From NCBI RefSeq assembly GCF_051106095.1, contig NC_135785.1:100102501-100166500 (forward strand): a stretch of DNA of 64,000 nt, in the 5' to 3' direction. Of the stretch, positions 23,274-34,700 are shown piece by piece. The DNA is from Pogona vitticeps (lineage: Eukaryota > Chordata > Lepidosauria > Squamata > Agamidae). Within the stretch, counting starts at the first letter, position 1. Each line of letters starts with the position of its first letter. The position numbers and the translations under genes were made by a program. The notes below the pieces were generated by a model. It saw only the letters and a list, made by a program, of their open reading frames with translations, was not told where the DNA came from and did not search any database.

Positions 23274-23615
23274 CAGTAGTGCCTCACAAGACGATTGCCT
23301 CGCAGGACGATTAATGGTTTTTGCGATCGCTGTGGCACTTCGCAAGACGATGTTTACTATGGATGATTTTGGCAAGATGATGATTTTTCCCCATTGGAAT
23401 GCATTAAATAGATTTCAATGCATTCCAATGGGGAACCGCGTTTTGCAAGATGATGTTTTCTATGGACGATTTTCGCAAGACAATTTCCCCCCCATTGGAA
23501 CACATTAATTATATTTCAATGCATTCCAATGGGGAACTGCGTTTTGGAAGACGACGTTTTCACAAGACGACGTTTTTTGCGGAACAAATTAACATAGTCT
23601 TGCGAGGCACCACCG
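23274..23615. mobile_element. TA-target MITE (CAGTGGTGCCTCGC family), 342 bp
   Basis: It is flanked by TA on both sides. The left TIR is CAGTAGTGCCTCACAAGACG; the right end, reversed, is CGGTGGTGCCTCGCAAGAC. The body has two palindromes around CCCATTGGAATGCATT. TIR and TA target fit a pogo/Tigger-like (Tc1/mariner superfamily) non-autonomous element. Confidence 0.8.
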
Positions 23616-24572
23616 TACTTAATTTTGTACAGTCAGAGCAGTGAAAATACCTCTACTTGGGGATCACAATTATTATGTTATGGGTCATCCTAATTCTATA
23701 CTAAGGGATGCATTTTGTTGTAGTTGCAGCTGCATGCCAGCCACAGAGAGAAGTAGTGAAAATGTCCATTTCAAAACTAAGATTTTTTTCTTTAAAAATA
23801 AAAATCCAGAGTCAATAATGCTTCATAAAGACATTTGTGCTCCTTTTATACAGACAGCCTCTGCCTTCAAATATGGAACCACAGGATAACATCTGATGTT
23901 TGGCTGTGGAGCTTTTGGCAGTGAGGTTCTGACAGTTCATAAGGCTGAGTGGGGCTGGCGTTCTTCCTTTGAAAACATCTCCCATTCATTGGGATTCCTG
24001 TGTTGTGGTAAAAAAAAATCTGTGCATTCAATATAGTAATAGATATTTTCTCAAGCTACTAGGAAGTGTGGTCTGAAAACAATTGGGAAAGAACTCACCA
24101 TAACTCCAGATTAGATCCAAAAGGACTTGGACTCCATCCTCTCGCCCTGTTACTCTCATCAAGACAGAGAATTTTATACAGGAACTAGGACCAGATGCTG
24201 AGCTGTTTTTCAAGTCTACTGTCCAAGTTTTAAAATATGTATTTCAAATACCACATCCAGTGTATTATAACTGAGAGACAGAGATTACTATGTACCTTCA
24301 CCTTCCTCACCATGCATGCTGGCAACTGTGAACCTTTACCCTGTATGGTACCAGCAGCACAAAGCATCTGTAAAACAATACTCATCAGTCGTAATTTATT
24401 CAAGAAGACTATTTATTCAAGAAACAGTTTTTGTACATGTGTGTTTTGGGGAATCTTCACCTTCCTTAGAAAACTATAAGCTGTTCCTCCATCAAGGGCT
24501 GGCCCAGAAATTTTTTTGCTGTTGAGGTAGAGCATCAAACAGCATCTCCAACTGAAGTCAAGGTGCAAAGTA
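23616..24572. other. No gene recognised
   Basis: Non-coding DNA between two related MITEs. Confidence 0.4.
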
Positions 24573-25003
24573 CAGAGGTGCCCCGCATGACGACGATAAT
24601 CCATTCCCCTGAAATCGCTGTTAAGCGAAATCATCATCATGCGAAAAACAATTCCCCATTGGAATGCATTGAAACCCATTTAATGCGTTCCAATGGGGAA
24701 AATACCTGGTCATCCAGCGAAGATTGCCCATAAGGAAGCCATTTTCCGAGCGCCGATCAGCTGTTAAAATGGCTGCCCTGCGAAGCATGGGTCTGGAAAA
24801 CACAGGGCAGCCATTTTAGGAACCCGACGATCAGCTGGAAAAATTGTCGTCTTGCGAACAAACGGTTCATATGGACCTAATCGTCGTGAAACGAAAATCC
24901 CCCATTGAAATGACTGTTTTGCGAATCGCTATAGCAATCGCAAAAAGTCATCGTCCTGTGGATTTGTCATTTAGCAGGGTTGTTGTCATGCGGGGTACCA
25001 CTG
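24573..25003. mobile_element. TA-target MITE, 431 bp, related to 23274-23615
   Basis: TA flanks. The left end is CAGAGGTGCCCCGCATGACG; the right end reversed is CAGTGGTACCCCGCATGACA. Inside, CCCCATTGGAATGCATTGAA and its reverse complement recur, and GAAGCCATTTTCCGAGCGCC faces GGCAGCCATTTTAGGAACCC. Confidence 0.8.
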
Positions 25004-26569
25004 TATCCAGATCAAGCAAATGATCTGGGCGCCTCAGGCAGGACTTTCCACAGGCACCTGTCTTTATATTTGCAAATTAAATAACTGGATTTGCAGCCTT
25101 TCCCAGCAGGCAAAATCTGCTGCAGAAGACAGTCACTGACTTTGCATAATGTTAAGGCCCTTTCAGAGAAGCTCAATCAGCAGAAAAGCACCTGTGAAAG
25201 GCAGTTTACTCACTCAGCCAAACATCCTCTGCAACACAGAGATACAGGAAACAGACAAATGTTCTCTAAGCACATTCATAGTTCATGAAGAGCAACTGTG
25301 ATGCCATTCCGGCTGAGCTGTGGTTGTGCATGAATTGAATGTGTGTCCGGCAAAGTTTCTCAGATCAACAAAGGAAAGATTCCTTTTATTTTCAGATACA
25401 TCTAAAACTATCTTACTTCTTTTCAGGTGAAACTAGCCCCTACCATTCTCCTTCCTCCCCAGGATTAGTTGGAAAACTGTGTCCCACTTTGGGCACTAGC
25501 TAGAAGATTTGAAAACTGATGGATTAGCCTGCCGGCTTTTCAGGTTAAGACTTGCAAATGGTACTGAACATTGTTACACCATTCAGATGCAAGAGAGACT
25601 CAAGACGTTAAGAGGCAAGAAGGGGCTGACACAACGTTTTTGTGCTGCAGCTGGGCACTTCGTACTGGCTGAAACCAGCAGGGCTCCCTGTATATGGGTC
25701 TGCTTGTGTATCTGTGTGTTCCAGAAAGAAAAGAAGGAACTAATCCCACTTCTTTTTTTGTTTCTCTTTTTCCATTCTAGAGCTGAGCAACAGTTTCAGC
25801 CAAGTAGGATTTTAAAAAACAACACGCATGAACACACCTGCCATCCAAAACCACAGCTTAAGGTCTGCCCCAAAAGAAATGTTCCACAGTTGTGAGAAAG
25901 CAGCCCAGCCTTGGATGCTGGATAGAAGAAGGGGGTGATAAAATGCATAGAAGCACTAACAAGGCAGTGGGGCACAACTGCACTCCCTCATTCCCCACCT
26001 CCAGCTCATGTCTGGTCTTTGCGGGCTGCAGACAGCTCCCCTGTCCTTGTGCTTCAGAAAGGCCGGCTGAACAAAGCCGAAGCCACCAGAGAAACATCAG
26101 AAACAAGATAAAGACAAAAGAGGGTGTGGAATCTCCTCAATTTCTGGATGCTTGCCAGTTCTCTCCCTCACCCCCCCCATGCCATTCTTCAGAATAAAGT
26201 AAGCCCCAGTGGTTTCTGCTCTGAATTGACAAGGCATGGCTGTTCTGAATGAACGCTGCATCATGTACCCGAGGCAGCGCTAAACTAGTAACATTTTTTA
26301 GAAATTAAAAATTCTAAGTAGTGCCAACTCTAGGGGTACAAACCTGATGAAGTAATGGCAAACCATCAGAGCCCACCCCGATGAGACATTACCCTCAATG
26401 TGATCAGGGAACACCTTCCCACTGCTCCAAAGGACCACTAGGTACACTCACACAAATGGATAGAAGAACGCAAGTGAAAATGCTACCAAAAACATACAGA
26501 AGATCACTACCACAATGGAAGCTTTGCCAGCTGAAAAAAATATGCCAAATACCCATGGAAAAGATTGCA
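25004..26569. other. No gene recognised
   Basis: Non-coding; the short frames lack splice context or family resemblance. Confidence 0.4.
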
Positions 26570-26640
26570 ATTAAAGGTGTGATCAGTCGGGGAAATAGCT
26601 CGCATTTTGGACCACTTGTGGCATAGTCTAATACAAGCTA
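26570..26640 (+). repeat. Dispersed repeat, GCATTTTGGAC family
   Basis: AAAGGTGTGATCAGTCGGGG, GCATTTTGGACCACTTGTGG and ATAGTCTAATACAAGC match 52394-52462 in diverged form (GCATTTTGGACTGCTTGTGG). No known family name. Confidence 0.45.
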
Positions 26641-27885
26641 TTTTCCAGCGATTACACAACATACAGAAGCTTGAAAATACCCTTAAAGGTCATTTAAAGG
26701 GAGAATGCCCTCAGCAAACTTACTCTTTCTAGTGCAATCAGACACAATCTTTACTTACCATCTGACTGAACCCTAAGTTTATGTCATATAATAGATAATA
26801 ATTATGTGCCAACAAGTCATGTAGTTGATGGGGAAAACCATCAAAATTAACAATGAGAACTGCGGTGCAAACAACAGGTCAATTCTTTGTCTAGTTATGT
26901 CCTTAATTCCAACAGAGGTGTCTGCATATCCCCATATAATAAGTAGTAATATGATAGAGAAAAATAAAATTTTATTTATATTTACAGTATGTATTTTCGT
27001 GTTTGTTTCCTTCAGGCCAAAAGGCAGAATACCAACGCAGAAGTGTACAGACTTCCGTATCTTGGAAGGCGAACATACATATCAAGAAATACTATGTTCT
27101 GCCCTGTCGAAACAACTATTCTTAATTGGGGAAGCAAAGGAAAAATAGTGGTTCTTTCTAAGTTTTTACTACTAGCATTCTCTAGTCAGACTATTGAACA
27201 GGAGCAGCATACCTAGAAAAGCAACAGATTGAAAGAAAGATGCAGCTTACCACAATTGATCAGAGAGACATATTGTATAAAGCAAAGGGCTTTACAGATG
27301 ATTGAGGTAGGCCAGGTTCCCTAAGCTAGTGTTTCTGAGTACTAGGGGGTATACAATAAATTGGTTCAGAGGAAAATAGTCCAGGCAGCAAATGTTTGTG
27401 CTTTGCAGTTTTTGAATGTAACAAAAATGACTGAAATGAGACCGACACTAAGTTCTGTCCATTTAAGTGACAGGATCCATTTAAGAACATTACATGGAAT
27501 CTGCCCTTCCTTATTGCTTTGGTCTTTTGCTTGCCCCTCAGTGTCATTGTTGTAACCATAAAAATGCTACACAGCTCTGGAAAAAATTGAATTTTGGGGA
27601 TTGATGCTCAAGTCTGTTGCTTTAGGAGAGAATCCCTGAAGGGGCTTGTCTGGACTCTAGAAAGTATATTGAACAACCTCTCACACAATAGGTTAAGAAT
27701 CTCATTCATTAATTCTCTTGGCAAACTAATACTTAAGTAAGCAAGACTGGAAAAACTAAGAACTACTGAATTATTACCCAGAGTCAAATGGTGATAATGC
27801 AAGAACCACATTTGTTTTTCACTTTTTTAAAAAACCCTGCAAAAATTAATATAACTAGCACATCAGTTACTACTTCAGCTAAGTA
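26641..27885. other. No gene recognised
   Basis: AT-rich non-coding sequence. Confidence 0.4.
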
Positions 27886-28433
27886 TTGTATTTTTCCGTG
27901 TATAAGATGCCCCCATGTATAACCCCCCCCCCACTTTCTAACCCCCAAATAAGAAATCTAAGTGGGGCTTAGCAAGTGTAGGGGGAAAGGGATCAAAGCA
28001 CTGCAGGATCACTTTGATCCCTGCTTTCTCCCTTCATGCTAAGCCCCGTGGGGCTAAGCAAAAGGAGGGGAAAGGGATCAAAGCAATCCTGCAACTGCAC
28101 AATTGTTTTGATCCCTTTCCCCCTTATACAGCCACAGGATTGCTTTGATTCTTTCCCTCTCCTTTTGTTAAGCCCCATGGGACTTAGCAAGCAGAGGGGA
28201 AAGCAGGCATCAAAGCGATCCTGCATCTCTTTGATCCCTGCTTTCCTTTTGCTAAGGATTAGCAAGTGGAGGGGAAAGCAGGGATCAAAGCCCTGCAGGA
28301 ACAATTTGATCCCTGCTTTCCCCTCCACTTGTTTTTGTACTCTCCTCAGCTCACTTCCGTGTATAGGAAAACCCTCAATTTTTAGTCTAAAATTTTTAGA
28401 TAAAAGTATAGTCTTATATATGGAAAATATGGT
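27886..28433. mobile_element. MITE with TTTTCCGTGTATAAGA ends and internal hairpin array
   Basis: The left end GTATTTTTCCGTGTATAAGA pairs with the right end, reversed ATATTTTCCATATATAAGAC; TA lies at both edges. The interior holds about four hairpins in series, each built from GGGGAAAGCAGGGATCAAAG facing CTTTGATCCCTGCTTTCCCC, separated by GCTAAGCCCC(A/G)TGGG palindromes. Frames read through this block are artefacts. Confidence 0.65.
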
Positions 28434-28578
28434 ATATGACTTTCCCCTCCTTCAAAAAGGAAATATGGCATGGAAAACTTCTACATCCACTTGGGGGAAA
28501 ATGTAAGAATATGACACCTTGGTCAAAATCTTCTTCCGCAACTGTGCACATGCAACTTTAGGTTTAATCCACAGTAGT

Positions 28579-28628
28579 TGTGTAGTGACTGAGATGGAAG
28601 TGTGGCACTTCCATCACTACATCACACA
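28579..28628. repeat. Short perfect-core hairpin
   Basis: Arms GAGATGGAAGTG and CACTTCCATCAC around a 3-base loop TGG, with outer TGTGTAGTGA facing TCACTACATCACACA after a small offset. Confidence 0.5.
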
Positions 28629-29719
28629 GTTTGTCATGCTGGAGATATGTGGCCAATTGCCCAACTGCATAGCAGAATTCTTTGTTGCCAGGCATAATGA
28701 CCAAGGTGTCATATTCTTCCATTTATGCATAAATGTACATTATGCTGGCCAGCGTACACAGCCTTTCAGTAGGTGGATAGCCAGTGCTTATCTGTTTTAA
28801 CAATGCATACCCTTTAAACGGGTGATGGCTATGAAGCCCAGAAACAACCACAGCATATTGCAAAGAGTTAGATGGGTATGGAAAGCCTTCTTTTTCCTCA
28901 GCTTTCACAAATCTATATTGGTCTAATTATAACCTATCAGTTTTGACAAACATAAGAAAAGAAGGGAGGTTTGCTAACAATTCATCTCCATAGAACATCC
29001 ATGTGCCAAGTTGTGAGGCAATCTATAGCACACATAATATTACAGTCTCCTTGGTGATATTATCTCAGACTCTGCTGACCAGGGCTATAACTAGGATAGA
29101 GCAAATGAGGCTTTGTTCCAGAGCGGAATGTTCTTTGAAAGGATGTGTTGCAAAATGTGCTTTCTTTAAATACATCTAAATTAACATTCCTCTTTTCTAG
29201 TTTGGGATCTCACAAATTTTGAGATGAATCCTTTTACTTTGAGGTCAGCCACATTTTTATAAAGTGCTCTTTGTGAAACTACGAAGATGAGATTTTAAAA
29301 GGGAAAAGTCATAGGAGCAAGTTTACAATTCTAGACTAAGAGTGCAGCTACATGGGCAAACATTTTGCTCCACTTATGCAATAGGTGAATTCAAAGTATT
29401 TTTTTAATTGACTGCATAATACAAAGACTGATTTGAATTGGCTTGGCCCTTTTTGTTTCAAAAGTGGCTCCCCCGTGTTACTTCGGGATTTCTGCTTTTT
29501 GAAGCTGAAACAATTCAGACAGGCTTTCTCCCATGCAGTTAGTTCGAATAAATTCTTGTAAAGATAGTGTGTGTGTCTGTAGATGATGTTTTGGTGATAT
29601 GGGCAAATTGAGGCATGATTTTCAGGCCCAGTGGGACATGTAAAGGCAAAGCACCATTATCTAATGTGGGGATCAGGTGCTCATCCTGAATCCTATCAAA
29701 CAGTAAGTGAGAAGGATCT

Positions 29720-29725
29720 TTTATT
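29720..29725 (-). promoter_or_regulatory. Candidate polyadenylation signal of the NDNF-like gene
   Basis: A canonical AATAAA on the minus strand lies about 707 bases after the stop codon; a weaker ATTAAA lies near 29959-29964. Either would give a 3' UTR of ordinary length. No transcript evidence is visible in genomic sequence. Confidence 0.3.
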
Positions 29726-30431
29726 GTGAAGAAAAGGTCAGTGCTGTTAATTACTTGACAACTTTTAAAATGGACTAGTTTATCATGCCAAAAGTTTAAA
29801 ACCATATGTGACCAGATATGAGGTAATTCCTGTATGAGTACTGTGAAAGCAAGGGGAAAAAGTAACGGATGGAAAGGGGAAAGTTGTGATCCTAGTTAAG
29901 GAATCATTCTGTTGTGTGAATTATGATGTACAGTATTTTACAAAAATACTGTTCAATCTTTTAATGTTCTGTACTCTTAGACACTTAGATTTTTAAGTAT
30001 CTTTCAATGTTGTTTATAGAAAAAAAATTCAGAAATGTAGTAGCCTGAAGCTTTAAATGAGAAAGTGGCTTCATAGAAAAACTTAAGAGAATCAGCAGAG
30101 GCTGGACCAGAGGAAGGAAGGAAAGAAAGGTGCTGTGGGTTGGAATGTGACTTGCATCACATCCTATGTGAATGGTGAACTCCTGCATCAAACCACAGCC
30201 CTATATGAGCACTGATAGTGATTTCAAATGTGATAAGGGCTGCAAATCAAATTGCAGCAAAGCAATTTGGTTCAGCTTTCTAGTGTAGTTGCACCCTAAG
30301 TTCCTTCCTTTAAATCTTGCAGCTTTAAACACTGTTCTTTATCTCAGGACATTTTGAATGATGCTGGCCATAAATGTCCATGACATCTCTCCAGTTCTGT
30401 TGTTTCTTAGGAATCAGTTATTGAAATATAC

Positions 30432-31789
30432 TCAACATTTCTTCCGTGTCTTTACAACTTTACTGTAATACCTGACCGGAATCCCAGAAGACCCAATGAG
30501 ATAAACATCAAACAAGTAGACAGTCCCTGCTTCAAGCCCTCTGATGGTTTCTGTTGTCACTGCTCGCTGTAGATTAAGCTCATGGAAATATTTACAGAGG
30601 ACTTTGTCACCTCTTTGCCTTGCCTCAGGTCCTGAGCACCTGTCAGCATTCCTTGTTTCCATCCAGACCTGGTCCTCCTCAATCTGTTTCTTGTATACAC
30701 AATACTTGTTCATTTGCTGTGTTCCTAGCCAAGCAATGGTCACTGAATCACACGTCCTCAACTTGCTAAAGGATTTGATCTTTAAACTCTCTGGGAGAAC
30801 TGGGAAAAATGGTTTGTGAAAGAGAGACGACACTTGCATCTTCACAGAGGCATTTGAAGGCTCTGTAGACCCAACATGCACCAAGTACGTGTCACCCAGT
30901 CTTCCCTTCAGCATGAAGTGTCTCAAGCCAGCAAAGCTCTCTGACATCAGCATTTTCCCATCCCTGGAGATTTCAACTCGTACTTGGCCCCTGCAAGATT
31001 GAAAGGCAAACTGGATCTGTTTCTGCCTCGCCCGATACTGTAAATTGTAGAATGTTTGTTTTCTCCCATCCAGAGTGAGTTGAATCACTTTCCCATCCCT
31101 CAGGTCAGTCACTTTTGGCTCAGGTTCTTCAAGAGTCCGGGCAAAGGTTCCAGTATAAGCAGCACTGGTGTTGGTGAGGAAGTTGACCACAAAGACATCA
31201 AAGTAATACTGAGTATTGGGAGTAAGGTTGGGCACTGTGTACTCATTTTTGGTGCCAACACATATCTGCCTTACCCCATCATTGTTAGCTTTGCTAGTGA
31301 TACTTAATTCACCACTGGACAATATCACTGCTTGCTGAGGGTTAAGCAAGGGTCCTCCTGGAAGGGCAGCGAGCACCAGTGCTTGTGGTGCTTTCTTCCC
31401 AAATGATCTTATAGCCGTTTCTGCTGCACATAAACTCTTGTAGTTGTGTTTTTCATTAACCAGAAGACAATACTGGATGTTCTCTTTGTACTGCATGGCT
31501 GTTGGGCTGTGCTTCCAAGCTAGAGTGACTGTGGTATGACCAATCCCAATGACATCTATGCGTGGATCTGTCGGGAGTTCTGGATACAGGCGTTCAGAAG
31601 TTATGTCAGTAGTTAGATACACTGTAATGTGGGTGTCTCTTTCAATGGACAGGAATTCAAACATGTAGACAGCAGAATAGTAAGAGGTCCCTGTGTAGGT
31701 TTCCACAGAATTTCCTCTGTAGCTAAAGAGAGTTGATATCATCCTTGTGGTCTTCTGAAACTTTAGGGGATCCTGAATGTCTAAATGAT
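30432..31789 (-). CDS. ndnfl: NDNF-like coding exon 3 (terminal, FN3 modules)
   Basis: The acceptor is TTTCATTGACAG|ATCATTT. Two bases complete the Asp codon, then 451 codons run to TGA. The exon carries LFSYRGN, the first FN3-like module, a linker whose middle part is hard to align with NDNF, and the Cys-rich C-terminal FN3-like module ending VVKTRKKC. One large 3' exon holding most of the protein is the arrangement I recall for NDNF. A longer open frame to 31796 exists but runs through the splice acceptor. Confidence 0.93.
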
Positions 31790-34700
31790 CTGTCAATGAA
31801 ATGTAGATATATAAAGATTATAAGTCTTACTTAGAGGGAAGGAATGAGCTGACTTAAGTAACAGGTAGTGGTCTAGTGGTTAAATTGTAAGTACAGGTGT
31901 TTATTGTGACAGTTGCCTTAGCCATGGCAAGGAGAGTGCAGAAATACATGAAGTGATGTCAACCTATATCAACAAACCTGTTGTGCTACTCCTCATTTCC
32001 ACGAGGAGAGGCTAATGTAAAGCTAATGGGGCTTAATTGCCAATTCAAGACCAAACCATGAAAAATATGGCCTGGTTACATGAACTTTTCCTTTGGTGAA
32101 TCTGAGACTTTTGCTATCTGAGGTGGAGTAGAAAACTGTACTGTTCCCGCAAGTCATGGTGCCTAGTATCCAAACCCAGCCAAGGAGTTTGTGCACATGA
32201 GGCAGAAAGTCCCACAAGCCCCTCTTTTCATGTCTGGCAATAAAAATTGTAAAAATTGAATAAATAAAAATTTGATGCTCTTTCATTGTACTCCAAAATC
32301 TACTGCCCTAGGCAGTTGTTTCCTCCTATTCTGTTGTAGGGCCAGCTCCATTTTTGAAAGTAGCATATGATGTGGTGGTGGGGGGGAGGACTTAGGTTCT
32401 GATACCTCCCCATCTGTCATTGCAAGATCCAAAGGCAAAATGATTTCCATTACTGAGATTGTATCAAAAAGAGTAGATCAAATGCTTGTTTACAGGGCAG
32501 AGAGAGCTGTCTGTAAAGTCTGTTATTCCACCCATTGACTTCCAAAAAGCAAAATGGCTATTTTTTTTTCTATTTTGCATTGATATACAGTGGTGCCTCG
32601 CATAACGTTTGCTTCGTTTAACGTTTTTTTCGCTTAACGTTTATTTTTTCAGAGTCAGATTGTGCTTCATATAACGTTTTTCCCTATGGGCGATTTTCAC
32701 ATAGCGATTTTGGGACCATGCTTCGCTTAACGTTTTTGGTTTTAGGTCCCCTGCTTCACTTAAAGATGTTCATTTTTTCAATTACAAAAGTGTCTTAACA
32801 TGTTGAAAAACGGTTTTAAATGCTTGGAATCGTTAGTGCACCTTCTAAAATGTGTGCATACTTAATTTGGTGTTGATCTGACTTTTCGTTAATTTTTTGT
32901 GATTTTTTTTCTCCCCCATAGGAAACAATGGAGCTGTCAGATTTTGACAGCTGTCAAAAGTTGGGGGGAAAAAATCAGCATAAATTAACGAAAAGTCAGA
33001 TCAAAGCCAAATTAACTTTTGCATCCGTTTTAGAGGGTGCAGAAGCTAATCCAAGCATTTAAAACCATTTTTGACCCTTTTATGACACACTTAAATTTGC
33101 AAAAATTGACTTTGCAAAGCCACTGAAATGTATTGAGTCGGCTTCAATACATTCCAATGGAGGAAACATTGTATCGTTTAACAATGTTTCCTATGGGTTT
33201 TTTCGCTTAAGGACGCCAATCCGTGCCTATTGGAACGGATTAACTGGTTTCCAATGCATTCCTATGGGAAATGGTGTTTCGCATAAAGTTTTTTTCGCAT
33301 AAGGTTTTTTTTTTGGAACCAATTAAAAACGTTATGCGAGGCACCACTGTACTGAAATTTGAAGTCATGGTAAAACATAACAAGAGAAGTAGATTTGCCA
33401 GTTTTTAGACGTCTAACTCTAGAGATCTGCATATTTGGTAGAAATGTTGACTAGCACCAAAATTCAGATTTGGAATTCAGAATTATAACCCTTTGGCTTC
33501 AGAATTCACGAACAACAAATTTATGATTTTTTTCTGATTCATTAATTCATTTTTGCCTTAAACCCCCCATAAAACAACCCCCAAGTGCCTAGAAATACCA
33601 AAATCACAGAGACACTTCTATTGACCCTCCTCTACAATCCTTCCAAGTTTGGTGAAGATTAGGTTTCAGACATCCAAGTTATACAACCGCAAAGTGGGGC
33701 CCCCAAGAAAGTGCCTTTTCGCAGCTAGCTTGGGGAAACTCAATCTTCACCAAACTTTGATGGACTGTAGAGGAGAGTCAGGGGAAGCTTGTCTGTGATT
33801 TTGGTGTCTCTAGGTATCTGGAAGGAATTTTCCTGGGGTAGCCCTCTTTGTGCGTGTATAACTCAGTCTGAAACTCAGTCTCTACCAAATATGGAGGAAC
33901 TGTACTGGAGAGTCAGGGAGAGCATCTCAGCAATTTTTGGTGTCTTTAGATCTCTAGAGGGCTGTTTTCTAGTCAGATGAATTTTAAAAATTTATTGATT
34001 CATATTCATTGGGAACATTGATTTAGACAAATACAAGCTGATAAATTAGCAATTTTTGATGAATTTTGCAGTTCATTTTTAAATTTGTGCCCATTTTGGA
34101 CAAGCAGCTATGATCATATTTCAACTGGAAAGAACCAATGCGAAAAAAATAGTCTCTGGTTTCTGTGCCTGCTTCTAGATTTCATTGGTGCAGGTAGATA
34201 TCATTTACAGGTTTTGCTCTTATCCCTGTCCCTGTCCTTTAGAAAACACATCACAACTCCAACAAGGAGACATTGAGTTATCTGCCCCTACTAACCTTGA
34301 TGCAACAGTGTCTTTATGTTCCATTTCTCAAGGAATCACTCCAGGATTCCTGAGAAATAGATTTCAATTTCACTTCTTGCTCCAGCAAGCAGAAACCTAG
34401 CCTTTTGCTTTCTCACCTATAGGATAAATGAGACTCAGAATACTAGGCATATTATAGATATTTGGATTTGGATATTTTTGGAACTATCTGCATATGCCAA
34501 CATTTGGTGAATCTTGAATATTAAGAATGTGTATTCCCAAATCTGAATGCCTATCCCTATTATTTGGTGCCTTTAAATTTTGCTTTAAAACAACAACCCA
34601 GAAGTGAATTGTGCCCCATATCATTTGATTCATGCTCTGAATAGAAATCAACCTGGAAATCTCCTTTACTTCATCCTGGAACTGAATTGGGTCATTTCAT

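Larger units (their letters stand above)
28434..30431. other. Downstream flank and presumed 3' UTR of the NDNF-like gene
   Basis: Contains the short hairpin at 28579-28628 and poly(A) signal candidates. The stretch 29700-30431 is probably transcribed as 3' UTR if the signal at 29720 is used. Otherwise nothing recognised. Confidence 0.35.

Noticed and set aside
25858-26197. Overlapping 82- and 101-codon frames
   Set aside because: No family resemblance, no consistent splice sites; chance frames.
27993-28506. Frames of 111 and 156 codons on opposite strands
   Set aside because: They read the serial hairpins of a MITE; the repeated peptides mirror the DNA repeat.
31790-31796. Upstream extension of the last NDNF-like exon
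   Set aside because: It runs through the splice acceptor; the phase match with exon 2 requires the exon to begin at 31789.
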